NCBI RefSeq assembly: GCF_017792385.1
Contig: NZ_CP051230.1
Coordinates: 1,798,001 to 1,862,000 of the forward strand
Direction: 5' to 3'
Length of the DNA stretch: 64,000 nucleotides
Origin: Hyphomonas sp.
GTDB taxonomy: Bacteria; Pseudomonadota; Alphaproteobacteria; Caulobacterales; Hyphomonadaceae
In this document: piece after piece, positions 48,993-55,656 of the stretch
Position numbering within the stretch: the stretch's first letter is position 1
Layout of the letters: every line of letters starts with the position of its first letter
The notes under the pieces: model-generated
What the model was told of the DNA's origin: nothing
The model's database searches: none
What the model saw: only the letters and a program-made list of their open reading frames with translations
Translations under genes and position numbers: made by a program

Positions 48993-49889
48993 CTAGCGGT
49001 TCAGCAGGACAATGCCGACCACGCCTGACGCCAACAGCGTTATGCCGACCAGTTCGGCCGCTCGCAGGCGTTCCCGAAACACCAGGCGAGACGCGATCAG
49101 CGTAAACACGATCTCGATCTGACCGACCGCCTTCACACTGGCCGCATCTTGCAGGGTAAAGGCGGCGATCCAGGCCATGGAGCCGGCAAATCCGATCACG
49201 CCTACCCAGCCGGCTTGCCGCCAGGCGGCAAACAGTTTCCGGATCTGACCGGGCTCGCGCCAGGCCAGCCACCCCAGCAACAGGGCTGACTGGAGCAGCG
49301 TCACGAAGGCGAGTGTGGTGGCCGTGCCCAGCAACAGGTCCGCGCCCTCAAGAGAGAGCGACGCCCCCCTCAGGGAGACCGACGATACGGCGAAGCAGGC
49401 GCCTGACAGCAGGCCGGTCCATACAGCACCATCCAGCCGCCAGCCCGGATGACCTGGTGTTTTCGGCAAGGACATGAGGATGACCCCGAAAATACCCGTA
49501 ATGATGGCCAGCATCACGGGCAGTGTGAGAGTATCTCCCAGCAGCAGGGCACCGATGAGGGCTGCCTGGATCGGCTCGGTCTTGGTGAAGGCGGTCGCCG
49601 TTGCGAAATTCGCGCGCGAGAACAGGTGCACCAGCAGGCCCGTCGCAATCATCTGGGCCACGGCGCCGATTCCCGCATAGACGAAGAAATGCGGTGGCCC
49701 GTCGGGCAGGGGCGTTCCGCGCCCCCAAATCAACATGAGCAACAGGCCCGCTGCCAGCGGGGCGGCATAAACAAATCGTGTGGCGGTCGCGCCCCAAGTG
49801 CTGAGTCTGCGTTTCAGCTGTTTTTGAAACGCAGACCGCAAATTCTGGCAGAACGCAGCCGCCAGTGTCGCCAGGACCCAGTCAGGCAT
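48993..49889 (-). CDS. DMT family (EamA) transporter
   Basis: A 298-residue, ten-helix drug/metabolite transporter with two EamA repeats. The first opens at VLATLAAAFCQNLRSAFQKQLKRRL and the second around VWTGLLSGACFAVSSVSLRGASL. The helix-9 end (GQIEIVFTLIASRLVFRERLRAAELVGITLLASGVVGIVLL) is the typical EamA closing motif. Substrate unknown; homologues export amino acids, nucleosides or sugars. Located downstream of leuA on the same strand (31-bp gap), so co-expression with leucine synthesis is possible. Confidence 0.88.
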   Translation of the reverse strand: MPDWVLATLAAAFCQNLRSAFQKQLKRRLSTWGATATRFVYAAPLAAGLLLMLIWGRGTPLPDGPPHFFVYAGIGAVAQMIATGLLVHLFSRANFATATAFTKTEPIQAALIGALLLGDTLTLPVMLAIITGIFGVILMSLPKTPGHPGWRLDGAVWTGLLSGACFAVSSVSLRGASLSLEGADLLLGTATTLAFVTLLQSALLLGWLAWREPGQIRKLFAAWRQAGWVGVIGFAGSMAWIAAFTLQDAASVKAVGQIEIVFTLIASRLVFRERLRAAELVGITLLASGVVGIVLLNR

Positions 49890-49920
49890 TTATCCGGAAT
49901 TCCGGGAAATCTGTTCGGGT

Positions 49921-51462
49921 CTAGGCGGCCTGAGACCGTTTCGCCTTGCGGGCTTCCAGCTTGTTGACCGCGTGCAGATAGGCTTTTGCGCTCGCCACCA
50001 GCGTGTCCGGATCGGAAGACCGTCCGGTGGACATGATGCCATCCCAGTTGAGACGGACCGACACGGTCGCCTGCGCATCCGTTCCGCCGGTCACGGCATG
50101 CACCTGGTAGAGTTCCAGCTTGCCGTCATGCGGAATGATCTCGCGAATGGCATTGAACACGGCGTCTACCGGGCCATTGCCGCGGGCGATTGCGAACTTG
50201 TCCTCGCCGTCCACGACCAGATCGATTTCGGCCGTCTGGGGCCCGTCCGTTCCGGCCACAACGCGCAGCCGCTTGAACGCGATCCGTTCGCCTTCGGCGG
50301 CCAGTTGATCGTCTACCAGGGCGATGATGTCATCGTCGAAGACGTGCTTCTTGCGGTCTGCCAGATCCTTGAACCGCTTGAAGGCATCATTCAGTGCATC
50401 GCCTTCCAGCGTGTATCCAAGCGCTTCCAGCTTGTCGCGGAACGCGTGACGGCCGGAATGCTTGCCCATGACCAGGGACGTCTTGGCGACGCCGACATCT
50501 TCCGGTCGCATGATTTCATATGTCTCGGCATTCTTCAGCATGCCATCCTGATGGATGCCGCTTTCATGCGCGAACGCGTTCTTGCCGACGATGGCCTTGT
50601 TGTATTGAACCGGGAAGCCGGTGATGCGACTCACCATGGCCGAAGCGCGGGACAAATAGGCCGGCTTGATATTGGTCTCGAAAGGCAGCGTATCGCCGCG
50701 CACCCGCATCGCCATGACGATCTCTTCCAGCGCAGCATTCCCCGCACGCTCGCCGAGCCCATTGATGGCGCACTCTACCTGGCGCGCGCCATTTGCCACA
50801 GCATTGATCGAGTTCGCGACCGCCAGGCCGAGATCATTGTGACAGTGTGCCGACCAGATGACCTTGTCGGAATTCGGGATCGTCTCAATCACGCGCCGGA
50901 ACAGCGCACCATATTCGTCCGGATGGGAATAGCCGACCGTGTCGGGCAGGTTGATGGTTGTGGCACCGCTGGCAATGGCCGTGTCGATGCATTTGCACAG
51001 GAAATCGAACTCAGTCCGTGTCGCGTCCTCGGCGGACCATTCGACGTCGTCAGTATGATTGCGGGCCTGCGCAACCGAACGTCCCACGGCCTCGAGCACA
51101 GCATTGGGACCCATTTTCAGCTTGTGCTTCATGTGCACCGGGCTGGTGGAAATGAAAGTGTGAATGCGCGGCCGGGCGGATTTTTTCACGGCTTCGGCGC
51201 AGCGGTCGATATCATTCGGGGTCGAGCGGGCAAGGCCGCAGATGATGGCCGATTTCGATTGTTCGGCAATTGCACTGACGGCGGCGAAGTCTCCTTCGGA
51301 AGCGGCCGGGAAACCCGCCTCGATGACGTCGACACCCATGGTCTCCATCAGTTCGGCAAGCTCGAGCTTTTCATTGTGCGTCATGGACGCGCCGGGCGAT
51401 TGCTCGCCGTCGCGCAAGGTGGTGTCGAAAATACGGATATGCGGTTTCGCAGATGTGGACAT
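49921..51462 (-). CDS. leuA: 2-isopropylmalate synthase
   Basis: A 513-residue enzyme that condenses acetyl-CoA with 2-ketoisovalerate, the first committed step of leucine synthesis. The catalytic TIM barrel starts with DTTLRDGEQSPGAS (about 13-27), with the metal-binding HCHND block near residue 208 and GLGERAGN after it. The C-terminal LeuA allosteric dimer domain (about 370-495) contains VDGEDKFAIARGNGPVDAVFNAI; it mediates leucine feedback. Length is standard. Upstream sits a leader peptide with leucine codons and alternative hairpins, a probable attenuator. Confidence 0.96.
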   Translation of the reverse strand: MSTSAKPHIRIFDTTLRDGEQSPGASMTHNEKLELAELMETMGVDVIEAGFPAASEGDFAAVSAIAEQSKSAIICGLARSTPNDIDRCAEAVKKSARPRIHTFISTSPVHMKHKLKMGPNAVLEAVGRSVAQARNHTDDVEWSAEDATRTEFDFLCKCIDTAIASGATTINLPDTVGYSHPDEYGALFRRVIETIPNSDKVIWSAHCHNDLGLAVANSINAVANGARQVECAINGLGERAGNAALEEIVMAMRVRGDTLPFETNIKPAYLSRASAMVSRITGFPVQYNKAIVGKNAFAHESGIHQDGMLKNAETYEIMRPEDVGVAKTSLVMGKHSGRHAFRDKLEALGYTLEGDALNDAFKRFKDLADRKKHVFDDDIIALVDDQLAAEGERIAFKRLRVVAGTDGPQTAEIDLVVDGEDKFAIARGNGPVDAVFNAIREIIPHDGKLELYQVHAVTGGTDAQATVSVRLNWDGIMSTGRSSDPDTLVASAKAYLHAVNKLEARKAKRSQAA

Positions 51463-51492
51463 GTTGGAACTACCGGGTCTGGGACTGAAAAA

Positions 51493-51566
51493 TGAGGCTG
51501 TGAGGGACCCCTGACCGCGCGCCTGCCCTGGCTATTCCTGAGCAGTCGTCTCCGGCCAGGGGCCGG
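51493..51566 (-). promoter_or_regulatory. Putative leuA attenuator: competing hairpins
   Basis: On the minus strand CCGGCC/GGCCGG (complement of 51561-51566 and 51552-51557, loop of three) forms inside the leader-peptide codons. An alternative stem pairs CCCTGGC (complement of 51555-51561) with GCCAGGG (complement of 51526-51532) and excludes the first. A run of five T residues follows further down (complement of 51488-51492), but the stem before it is weak (AGGC/GCCT plus a short inner stem). Ribosome stalling at leucine codons could choose between folds (inference). Confidence 0.4.
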
Positions 51567-51600
51567 TAAGCAGTAGCGTGAGAGGCAATTTATTCCACAT
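51532..51600 (-). CDS. Leucine-rich leader peptide of leuA
   Basis: A 22-codon frame between the TVP38 gene and leuA: MWNKLPLTLLLTGPWPETTAQE. Five of residues 5-11 are leucine, spelled with five different codons (TTG, CTC, CTA, CTG, CTT). Its ATG overlaps the stop of the TVP38 gene in another frame. No Shine-Dalgarno is visible, but the TGTAAC/TTGACA promoter candidate would place transcription start at or near the A of this ATG, giving a leaderless peptide. Short Leu-rich peptides before leucine biosynthetic genes are the classic sensor of transcription attenuation. Confidence 0.5.
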   Translation of the reverse strand: MWNKLPLTLLLTGPWPETTAQE

Positions 51601-52360
51601 GCGAAGTTACATCGTCCGATGTCGCGGCCCTGTCAACCTCGTTTTGCCCGATCAGCGCAACAGATTGCCCGGATTTCCGCATGCGGGCCCGTGCATAGGC
51701 GGCAATCGCGATATAGACGCCGATCGCGGCGGCCGCCGCGCCGATGGCTGCCAGAGGATTGCCCTTCAGGGCCGCGAACAGGCTCTGCCCGGCAAAGGCA
51801 ATGAGCGCGATCTTCGGAATGATCCCGACTCCCATACCGGCCCAGTAGTGCAGGAATTTCGCGTGGCTCACCCCGAAGGCCATGTTCACGAGAAGGGCAG
51901 GGCCGGCTGGAACGTTGCGAACAATGGCACTGGTCATCATGGCATTGCGCCCGACAAAGCCGGACAGCTTGTTGGCCGTTTCGCCGGCATAGCGCCGGAA
52001 TGTCTTCTCGCCGGCAAGCCGGCCCGCATAGAACGTGGCAGCGCCCGATGCCATGTTCGCGATCCAGCCGAATAGGGCGCCCAGCCACGGTCCGAAGGCT
52101 GCAACCGAGATCGCCAGAAGCGCAAATTGCGGAATGCCGATGAAGGCACCGATGACGAACAGCAGGATCAGTGCCGGAAGCGCCCACGGGCTGGACGCAA
52201 TGTCCTGCATGACAGTCTGAACCGCTTCCAGATCGGTCAGATTGGTCGTCTTGCCGATGAGGAACAGCACCAGGATCACCGCCAGGGCGATGCCGCCGAT
52301 GATCGCGCCGCGCCGGGCATTCGCATCGAGGATCTTTTTCGGGGCGGGCTGGGTGTCCAT
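51590..52360 (-). CDS. TVP38/TMEM64 (DedA-superfamily) membrane protein
   Basis: A 256-residue protein with a VTT/SNARE-associated domain. An N-terminal helix (GGIALAVILVLFLIG) is followed by the core: reentrant-like ALLAISVAAFGPWLGALFGWIANMASGAATFYAGRLAG and NVPAGPALLVNMAFGVSHAKFLHYWAGMGVGIIPKI, the conserved patterns of this family. Related proteins act in lipid scrambling/undecaprenyl phosphate transport or stress resistance. The 3' end holds the leuA promoter candidate and overlaps the leader peptide. Divergent from bioB. Confidence 0.9.
   Translation of the reverse strand: MDTQPAPKKILDANARRGAIIGGIALAVILVLFLIGKTTNLTDLEAVQTVMQDIASSPWALPALILLFVIGAFIGIPQFALLAISVAAFGPWLGALFGWIANMASGAATFYAGRLAGEKTFRRYAGETANKLSGFVGRNAMMTSAIVRNVPAGPALLVNMAFGVSHAKFLHYWAGMGVGIIPKIALIAFAGQSLFAALKGNPLAAIGAAAAAIGVYIAIAAYARARMRKSGQSVALIGQNEVDRAATSDDVTSHVE
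51606..51636 (-). promoter_or_regulatory. Candidate leuA promoter inside the 3' end of the TVP38 gene
   Basis: Minus strand: consensus -35 TTGACA (complement of 51631-51636), a 19-bp spacer and TGTAAC (complement of 51606-51611; four of six matches to TATAAT). Transcription would begin about at the leader-peptide ATG (51600). The spacer is two bases longer than ideal. Confidence 0.45.
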
Positions 52361-52496
52361 AAGCGGCCTTTCGGGGTCCCGGCGATTTACGGCAATCCGG
52401 TGCCTGCGGCAAAGTGAAATTCAGCAACGCTTGATCGATCCCGGCCCCCCGGATACGAAGTCCGCCGATTGAGAACTGCCGGAAGGATCCTCGCCC

Positions 52497-53498
52497 ATGA
52501 CAGACCTGTCCCCTCGCCATGACTGGACCCGGGAGGAAATTGCCAGCCTCTACACACTCCCGCTCGACACACTCATGGCGCAGGCCCTGACGGTGAAGCA
52601 GGCCAACTGGCCGGACGGCAAGGTCCAGAAATCCCAATTGCTGTCCATCAAGACGGGCGGCTGCGCGGAAGACTGCGGCTATTGCAGTCAGTCGGCCCAT
52701 TTCGATACCGGTCTTGATGCTTCGAAACTGATGCCGCTGGACGAGGTGGTAACCGCCGCGCGCCGCGCAAAGGACAATGGCGCAGACCGGTTCTGCATGG
52801 GCGCGGCCTGGCGCAGCCTGAAGGATCGCGACGTCCCGAAGGTCGCGGCGATGATCGAAGCTGTGAAGGCCGAAGGGCTCGAAACCTGTGTGACGCTCGG
52901 CATGCTGGAACCGGGGCAGGCCGAAACGCTGAAGGCTGCAGGTCTGGACTACTACAATCACAACCTCGATACCTCGCCGGAATACTACGGCCAGGTCGTT
53001 TCGACGCGCACCTATGATGACCGGCTGGAAACGCTGGGTCGGGCGCGCACGGCCGGCCTGAAACTGTGCTGCGGCGGCATTCTTGGCATGGGGGAAAGCC
53101 GCGAGGATCGGATCGGACTCATTCACGAGCTTTCAAGACTGACGCCGCATCCTGAAAGTGTCCCCGTAAACATGCTGGTCCCGATCGCCGGCACGCCCTT
53201 GGGCGAAAGCCCGGCGATTTCGGTCATCGAGATGGCCCGCGCCATTGCGGTCTGCCGCATCGTGTTCCCGCAGAGCTGGGTGCGCCTGTCGGCCGGCCGC
53301 GAGGGCATGACCGAGGAAGGTCAGGCGCTCTGCCTGCTGGCCGGGGCCAATTCCATCTTCGTCGGCGACCGTCTCCTGACTACGGACAATCCGGAAATCG
53401 ACGAAGACGACGCCCTGATGGGCCAGATGGGCCTGGAAGCGGCCGGCCGGGAAGAAATGGAGGCCCCGGCGCGACGCACCACACTGATCGGCGGCTGA
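52497..53498 (+). CDS. bioB: Biotin synthase
   Basis: A 333-residue radical-SAM enzyme that inserts sulfur into dethiobiotin. The [4Fe-4S] motif is Cys56-x3-Cys60-x2-Cys63 (GGCAEDCGYCSQS). Ligands of the [2Fe-2S] cluster appear in RFCMGAAWRS, LETCVTLGML and KLCCGGILGMGE, with Arg in VRLSAGRE. Full length. It stands alone: no other bio genes are adjacent. I saw no BirA or BioR-like operator in the 136-bp upstream gap. Ends 3 bp from the convergent SDR gene. Confidence 0.96.
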   Translation: MTDLSPRHDWTREEIASLYTLPLDTLMAQALTVKQANWPDGKVQKSQLLSIKTGGCAEDCGYCSQSAHFDTGLDASKLMPLDEVVTAARRAKDNGADRFCMGAAWRSLKDRDVPKVAAMIEAVKAEGLETCVTLGMLEPGQAETLKAAGLDYYNHNLDTSPEYYGQVVSTRTYDDRLETLGRARTAGLKLCCGGILGMGESREDRIGLIHELSRLTPHPESVPVNMLVPIAGTPLGESPAISVIEMARAIAVCRIVFPQSWVRLSAGREGMTEEGQALCLLAGANSIFVGDRLLTTDNPEIDEDDALMGQMGLEAAGREEMEAPARRTTLIGG

Positions 53499-53501
53499 TG
53501 C

Positions 53502-54275
53502 CTACCGGGTCTGTCCGCCATCGACTGGCAGGACCGCGCCGGTCACGAAACTCGCCTTCTCGCTGAGCAGGAAGGCAGCAGCGGCCCCGATTTCCTCGGG
53601 TTTGCCATAGCGTTGCATCGGCACTTCCCTCTGGATCCAGCGTCCCCAGGCTTCGCTGCGCGGCCCGTCCATGCGCTGCTGCCAGTCTCCGCCCGGAAAA
53701 ATGATGTTCCCGGGCGCAATCGCGTTGACGCGCACGCCGGAAGCCCCGGCAATGCGCGCCATCTCCTTCGCCAGATGGTTCATCGCCGCCTTGGACGTGC
53801 CATAGGTCAGCGGCGTGCCGAGCGCGCCAAGACCGGCAATCGACGAGATCATCAGAATGGCGCCTTCGCCGCGCGGATGCATCCGGCGCAAGGCAGAGCG
53901 TGCCAGGTAAAAGGCCGAGTCGAGATTCTGGGAAATCCCGCCATCCCAAGTCTCGTCATCCACCTCGAACCCGGGCGGGCAGGGGTGCAGGCCGACATTG
54001 GCGACTGCGCCCCACAATTCGCCGAGTTCGTTCTCGATCGTGTCGATCATCGTGTCGACGGTTCGCGAGTCGCGCAGGTCTCCGGCCCGGGCCCAGACAT
54101 TGTCGTCCCCGAATTCACCCGCGAGACGCGCCCGCTCCTGTTCCAGCCTGTCCTCGCCGCGCGCGGCCAGCGCGACCTTTGCGCCCTCTGCCAGGCAGGC
54201 TTCCGCAATGCCAAGTCCGATGCCCCGGCTCGCACCGGCGACAAAGACGGTTTTTCCCTTCAGACCCAGATCCAT
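53502..54275 (-). CDS. SDR family oxidoreductase
   Basis: A 257-residue short-chain dehydrogenase. Cofactor loop GASRGIG (14-20), catalytic Ser in LMISSIAG and Tyr-x3-Lys in YGTSK. The NNAG motif is replaced by VANVG, a substitution seen in some atypical SDRs related to 3-oxoacyl-ACP reductases. The end AVLPVDGGQTR is canonical. The ATG at 54275 starts a normal SDR N-terminus; an in-frame extension to 54380 is rejected because it would run across the terminator at 54331-54360. Confidence 0.88.
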   Translation of the reverse strand: MDLGLKGKTVFVAGASRGIGLGIAEACLAEGAKVALAARGEDRLEQERARLAGEFGDDNVWARAGDLRDSRTVDTMIDTIENELGELWGAVANVGLHPCPPGFEVDDETWDGGISQNLDSAFYLARSALRRMHPRGEGAILMISSIAGLGALGTPLTYGTSKAAMNHLAKEMARIAGASGVRVNAIAPGNIIFPGGDWQQRMDGPRSEAWGRWIQREVPMQRYGKPEEIGAAAAFLLSEKASFVTGAVLPVDGGQTR

Positions 54276-54330
54276 GAGCGTGTCTCCCTGTTTGCTTTTG
54301 CAAGGCAGACTAGCTGCGCGCGGGGCAAAG

Positions 54331-54360
54331 AAAATCCCCGCCCTTGAGGAAGGGCGGGGA
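54331..54360 (-). terminator. Intrinsic terminator of the CarF-like gene
   Basis: Perfect 11-bp stem TCCCCGCCCTT (54335-54345) / AAGGGCGGGGA (54350-54360) with a GAGG loop. On the minus strand it is followed by TTTT then CTTTG (complement of 54331-54334 and beyond). It begins 24 bp after the stop at 54384. Confidence 0.85.
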
Positions 54361-54383
54361 GAAAAAGATCGATCAGGCAAAGG

Positions 54384-54974
54384 TCAGGCGACCTTGCGGA
54401 ACCGCGCATTCACGCTTTCATCAAGCCGGGGCACCCGTCCGGTTGTCGCCTTGACGATGCGCTCCAGTGCCGGAAAGAAGCCGATGCGTTCCAGAATCGG
54501 GTTGGCGTAGTTCGTGACGACGCAATAGTGCGTGTCCTTGCCCTGACGGTGATGGGCGGCATGATGCTGGAAGGATTGGGCAAGCCCGGTCTTCTGGAGA
54601 GCCGTGATCAGGCGGCCGTTTTCCTTGGGGCTGCGGTGGGCGGCGCGATGAAATTCATTGGCGAACATGCCGAACAACACGGCCGATCCGGTGAACAGGT
54701 TGAGCGTTCCGGTGACCCAGAAACCAGCCAGGAACAGGGTGCCGAGCACGAACACTTCCCTGTTCCGCGACAGGAACGAGCCTCCAAGGAAGGCGCGCGG
54801 CCGGAAATGGTGCTCCTGGTTCGCCCGGATGGTATGACCCAGGACAGGCCATTTGGGATTTCCGTATCGGTCCTCGAACCAGTGTATGAGGCCGGAAATG
54901 AAATCGGCGAGGAACAGGCCGCCCAAGATAGAGGCGGCGGATTTGAGGGCAGTTACGACAATGGTGACCGGCAT
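54384..54974 (-). CDS. carF: CarF/PEDS1 (TMEM189) family lipid desaturase-like protein
   Basis: A 196-residue membrane protein of the lipid-desaturase (PF10520-type) family. Histidine boxes are in place: His31 in LIHWFED, His47 with His55-His56 (GHTIRANQEHH), Glu107-Phe-His109-x3-His113, His137-His138-x2-His141-His142, and His149. Founding members (myxobacterial CarF, animal PEDS1) introduce the vinyl-ether double bond of plasmalogens. Ether-lipid synthesis genes are not nearby, so the true substrate is uncertain. AAGGAG seven bases upstream supports the ATG. Repeats upstream suggest regulated transcription. Confidence 0.85.
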   Translation of the reverse strand: MPVTIVVTALKSAASILGGLFLADFISGLIHWFEDRYGNPKWPVLGHTIRANQEHHFRPRAFLGGSFLSRNREVFVLGTLFLAGFWVTGTLNLFTGSAVLFGMFANEFHRAAHRSPKENGRLITALQKTGLAQSFQHHAAHHRQGKDTHYCVVTNYANPILERIGFFPALERIVKATTGRVPRLDESVNARFRKVA

Positions 54975-54988
54975 GGGTCAGCTCCTTC

Positions 54989-55079
54989 TTGCTGTCGAAA
55001 ACGGTCTTGCTGAAGTCAGTAAGTGAGCGTTTGCTGTCGAAACGGGGCGAAAATGAGGCAAGTGAGAAAATAATCACTT
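54989..55079 (-). promoter_or_regulatory. Repeat-containing promoter region of the CarF-like gene
   Basis: Direct repeat TTGCTGTCGAAAACGG (54989-55004) and TTGCTGTCGAAACGG (55031-55045), 42 bp apart, about four helical turns. Farther up, AAGTGA (55060-55065) and TCACTT (55074-55079) form an inverted repeat, with another AAGTGA at 55021-55026. The pattern suggests binding of one or two regulators upstream of the gene at 54974. Confidence 0.4.
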
Positions 55080-55125
55080 TCTTGTTCGGCCGGGGAGGCG
55101 CGCTGGTACTGGCGGGTTCAGGAGA

Positions 55126-55488
55126 TCACCCGTCTGGCAGCCGCTTTCGGGTGATGACAAAGATGGCACCGACTACAATCAGGCCCAGACCCGGTCCGAT
55201 GACCCAGGAATGACGGTGCCAGAAAACGATGATGATCCCGGCGGCGAGGGTCATGCCGCCAAGGGCGGCGACCTTTGCTTGGCGCGCCATGGCGCCGGTT
55301 TCCAAAAATTGCCGTATGGGTTCCCCGACGCCCGGCTGTCGATAGATCCAGTCGGCCCAGTGCGGATTGGAGCGGGCGAAGGCGAGGGCGGCAACAATCC
55401 AGAATATCGTCGTTGGCCATACGGGAAGGGCCAGCCCGATTGCCCCGAGCACGAACGCCACACTGCCGATTATGCGCCAGAACCACAT
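55126..55488 (-). CDS. DUF454 (YbaN) family membrane protein
   Basis: A 120-residue protein with three or four short helices. The DUF454 signature is present: GSVAFVLGAIGLALPVWPTTIFWIVAALAFARSNP, followed by the soluble GEPIRQFLETGAMARQAKV loop. The ATG at 55488 gives the family N-terminus; the same frame runs open far upstream (to 56652) opposite the alpha-2-macroglobulin gene, but that part is antisense shadow. Function unknown. Divergent from the alpha-2-macroglobulin gene. Confidence 0.87.
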   Translation of the reverse strand: MWFWRIIGSVAFVLGAIGLALPVWPTTIFWIVAALAFARSNPHWADWIYRQPGVGEPIRQFLETGAMARQAKVAALGGMTLAAGIIIVFWHRHSWVIGPGLGLIVVGAIFVITRKRLPDG

Positions 55489-55656
55489 GGAAAACCCATT
55501 CCCCGCTCGCGGGCAACTGGCAACCCCTGCAGGGGAAGCTTCCGTCGAATGCGGCTGGAATTTGTAGAAATTTCTTTGATTTGACCCATTCGCGCCCTGT
55601 TCGCGCCGCCGCGAAGATGTGTAAGAGTTGCAGGAAAGCTCAAAGGAGAGGGATTC

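Noticed and set aside
49972..51495. Plus-strand open frame of 507 codons opposite leuA
   Set aside because: leuA is unambiguous on the minus strand; the frame is its shadow.
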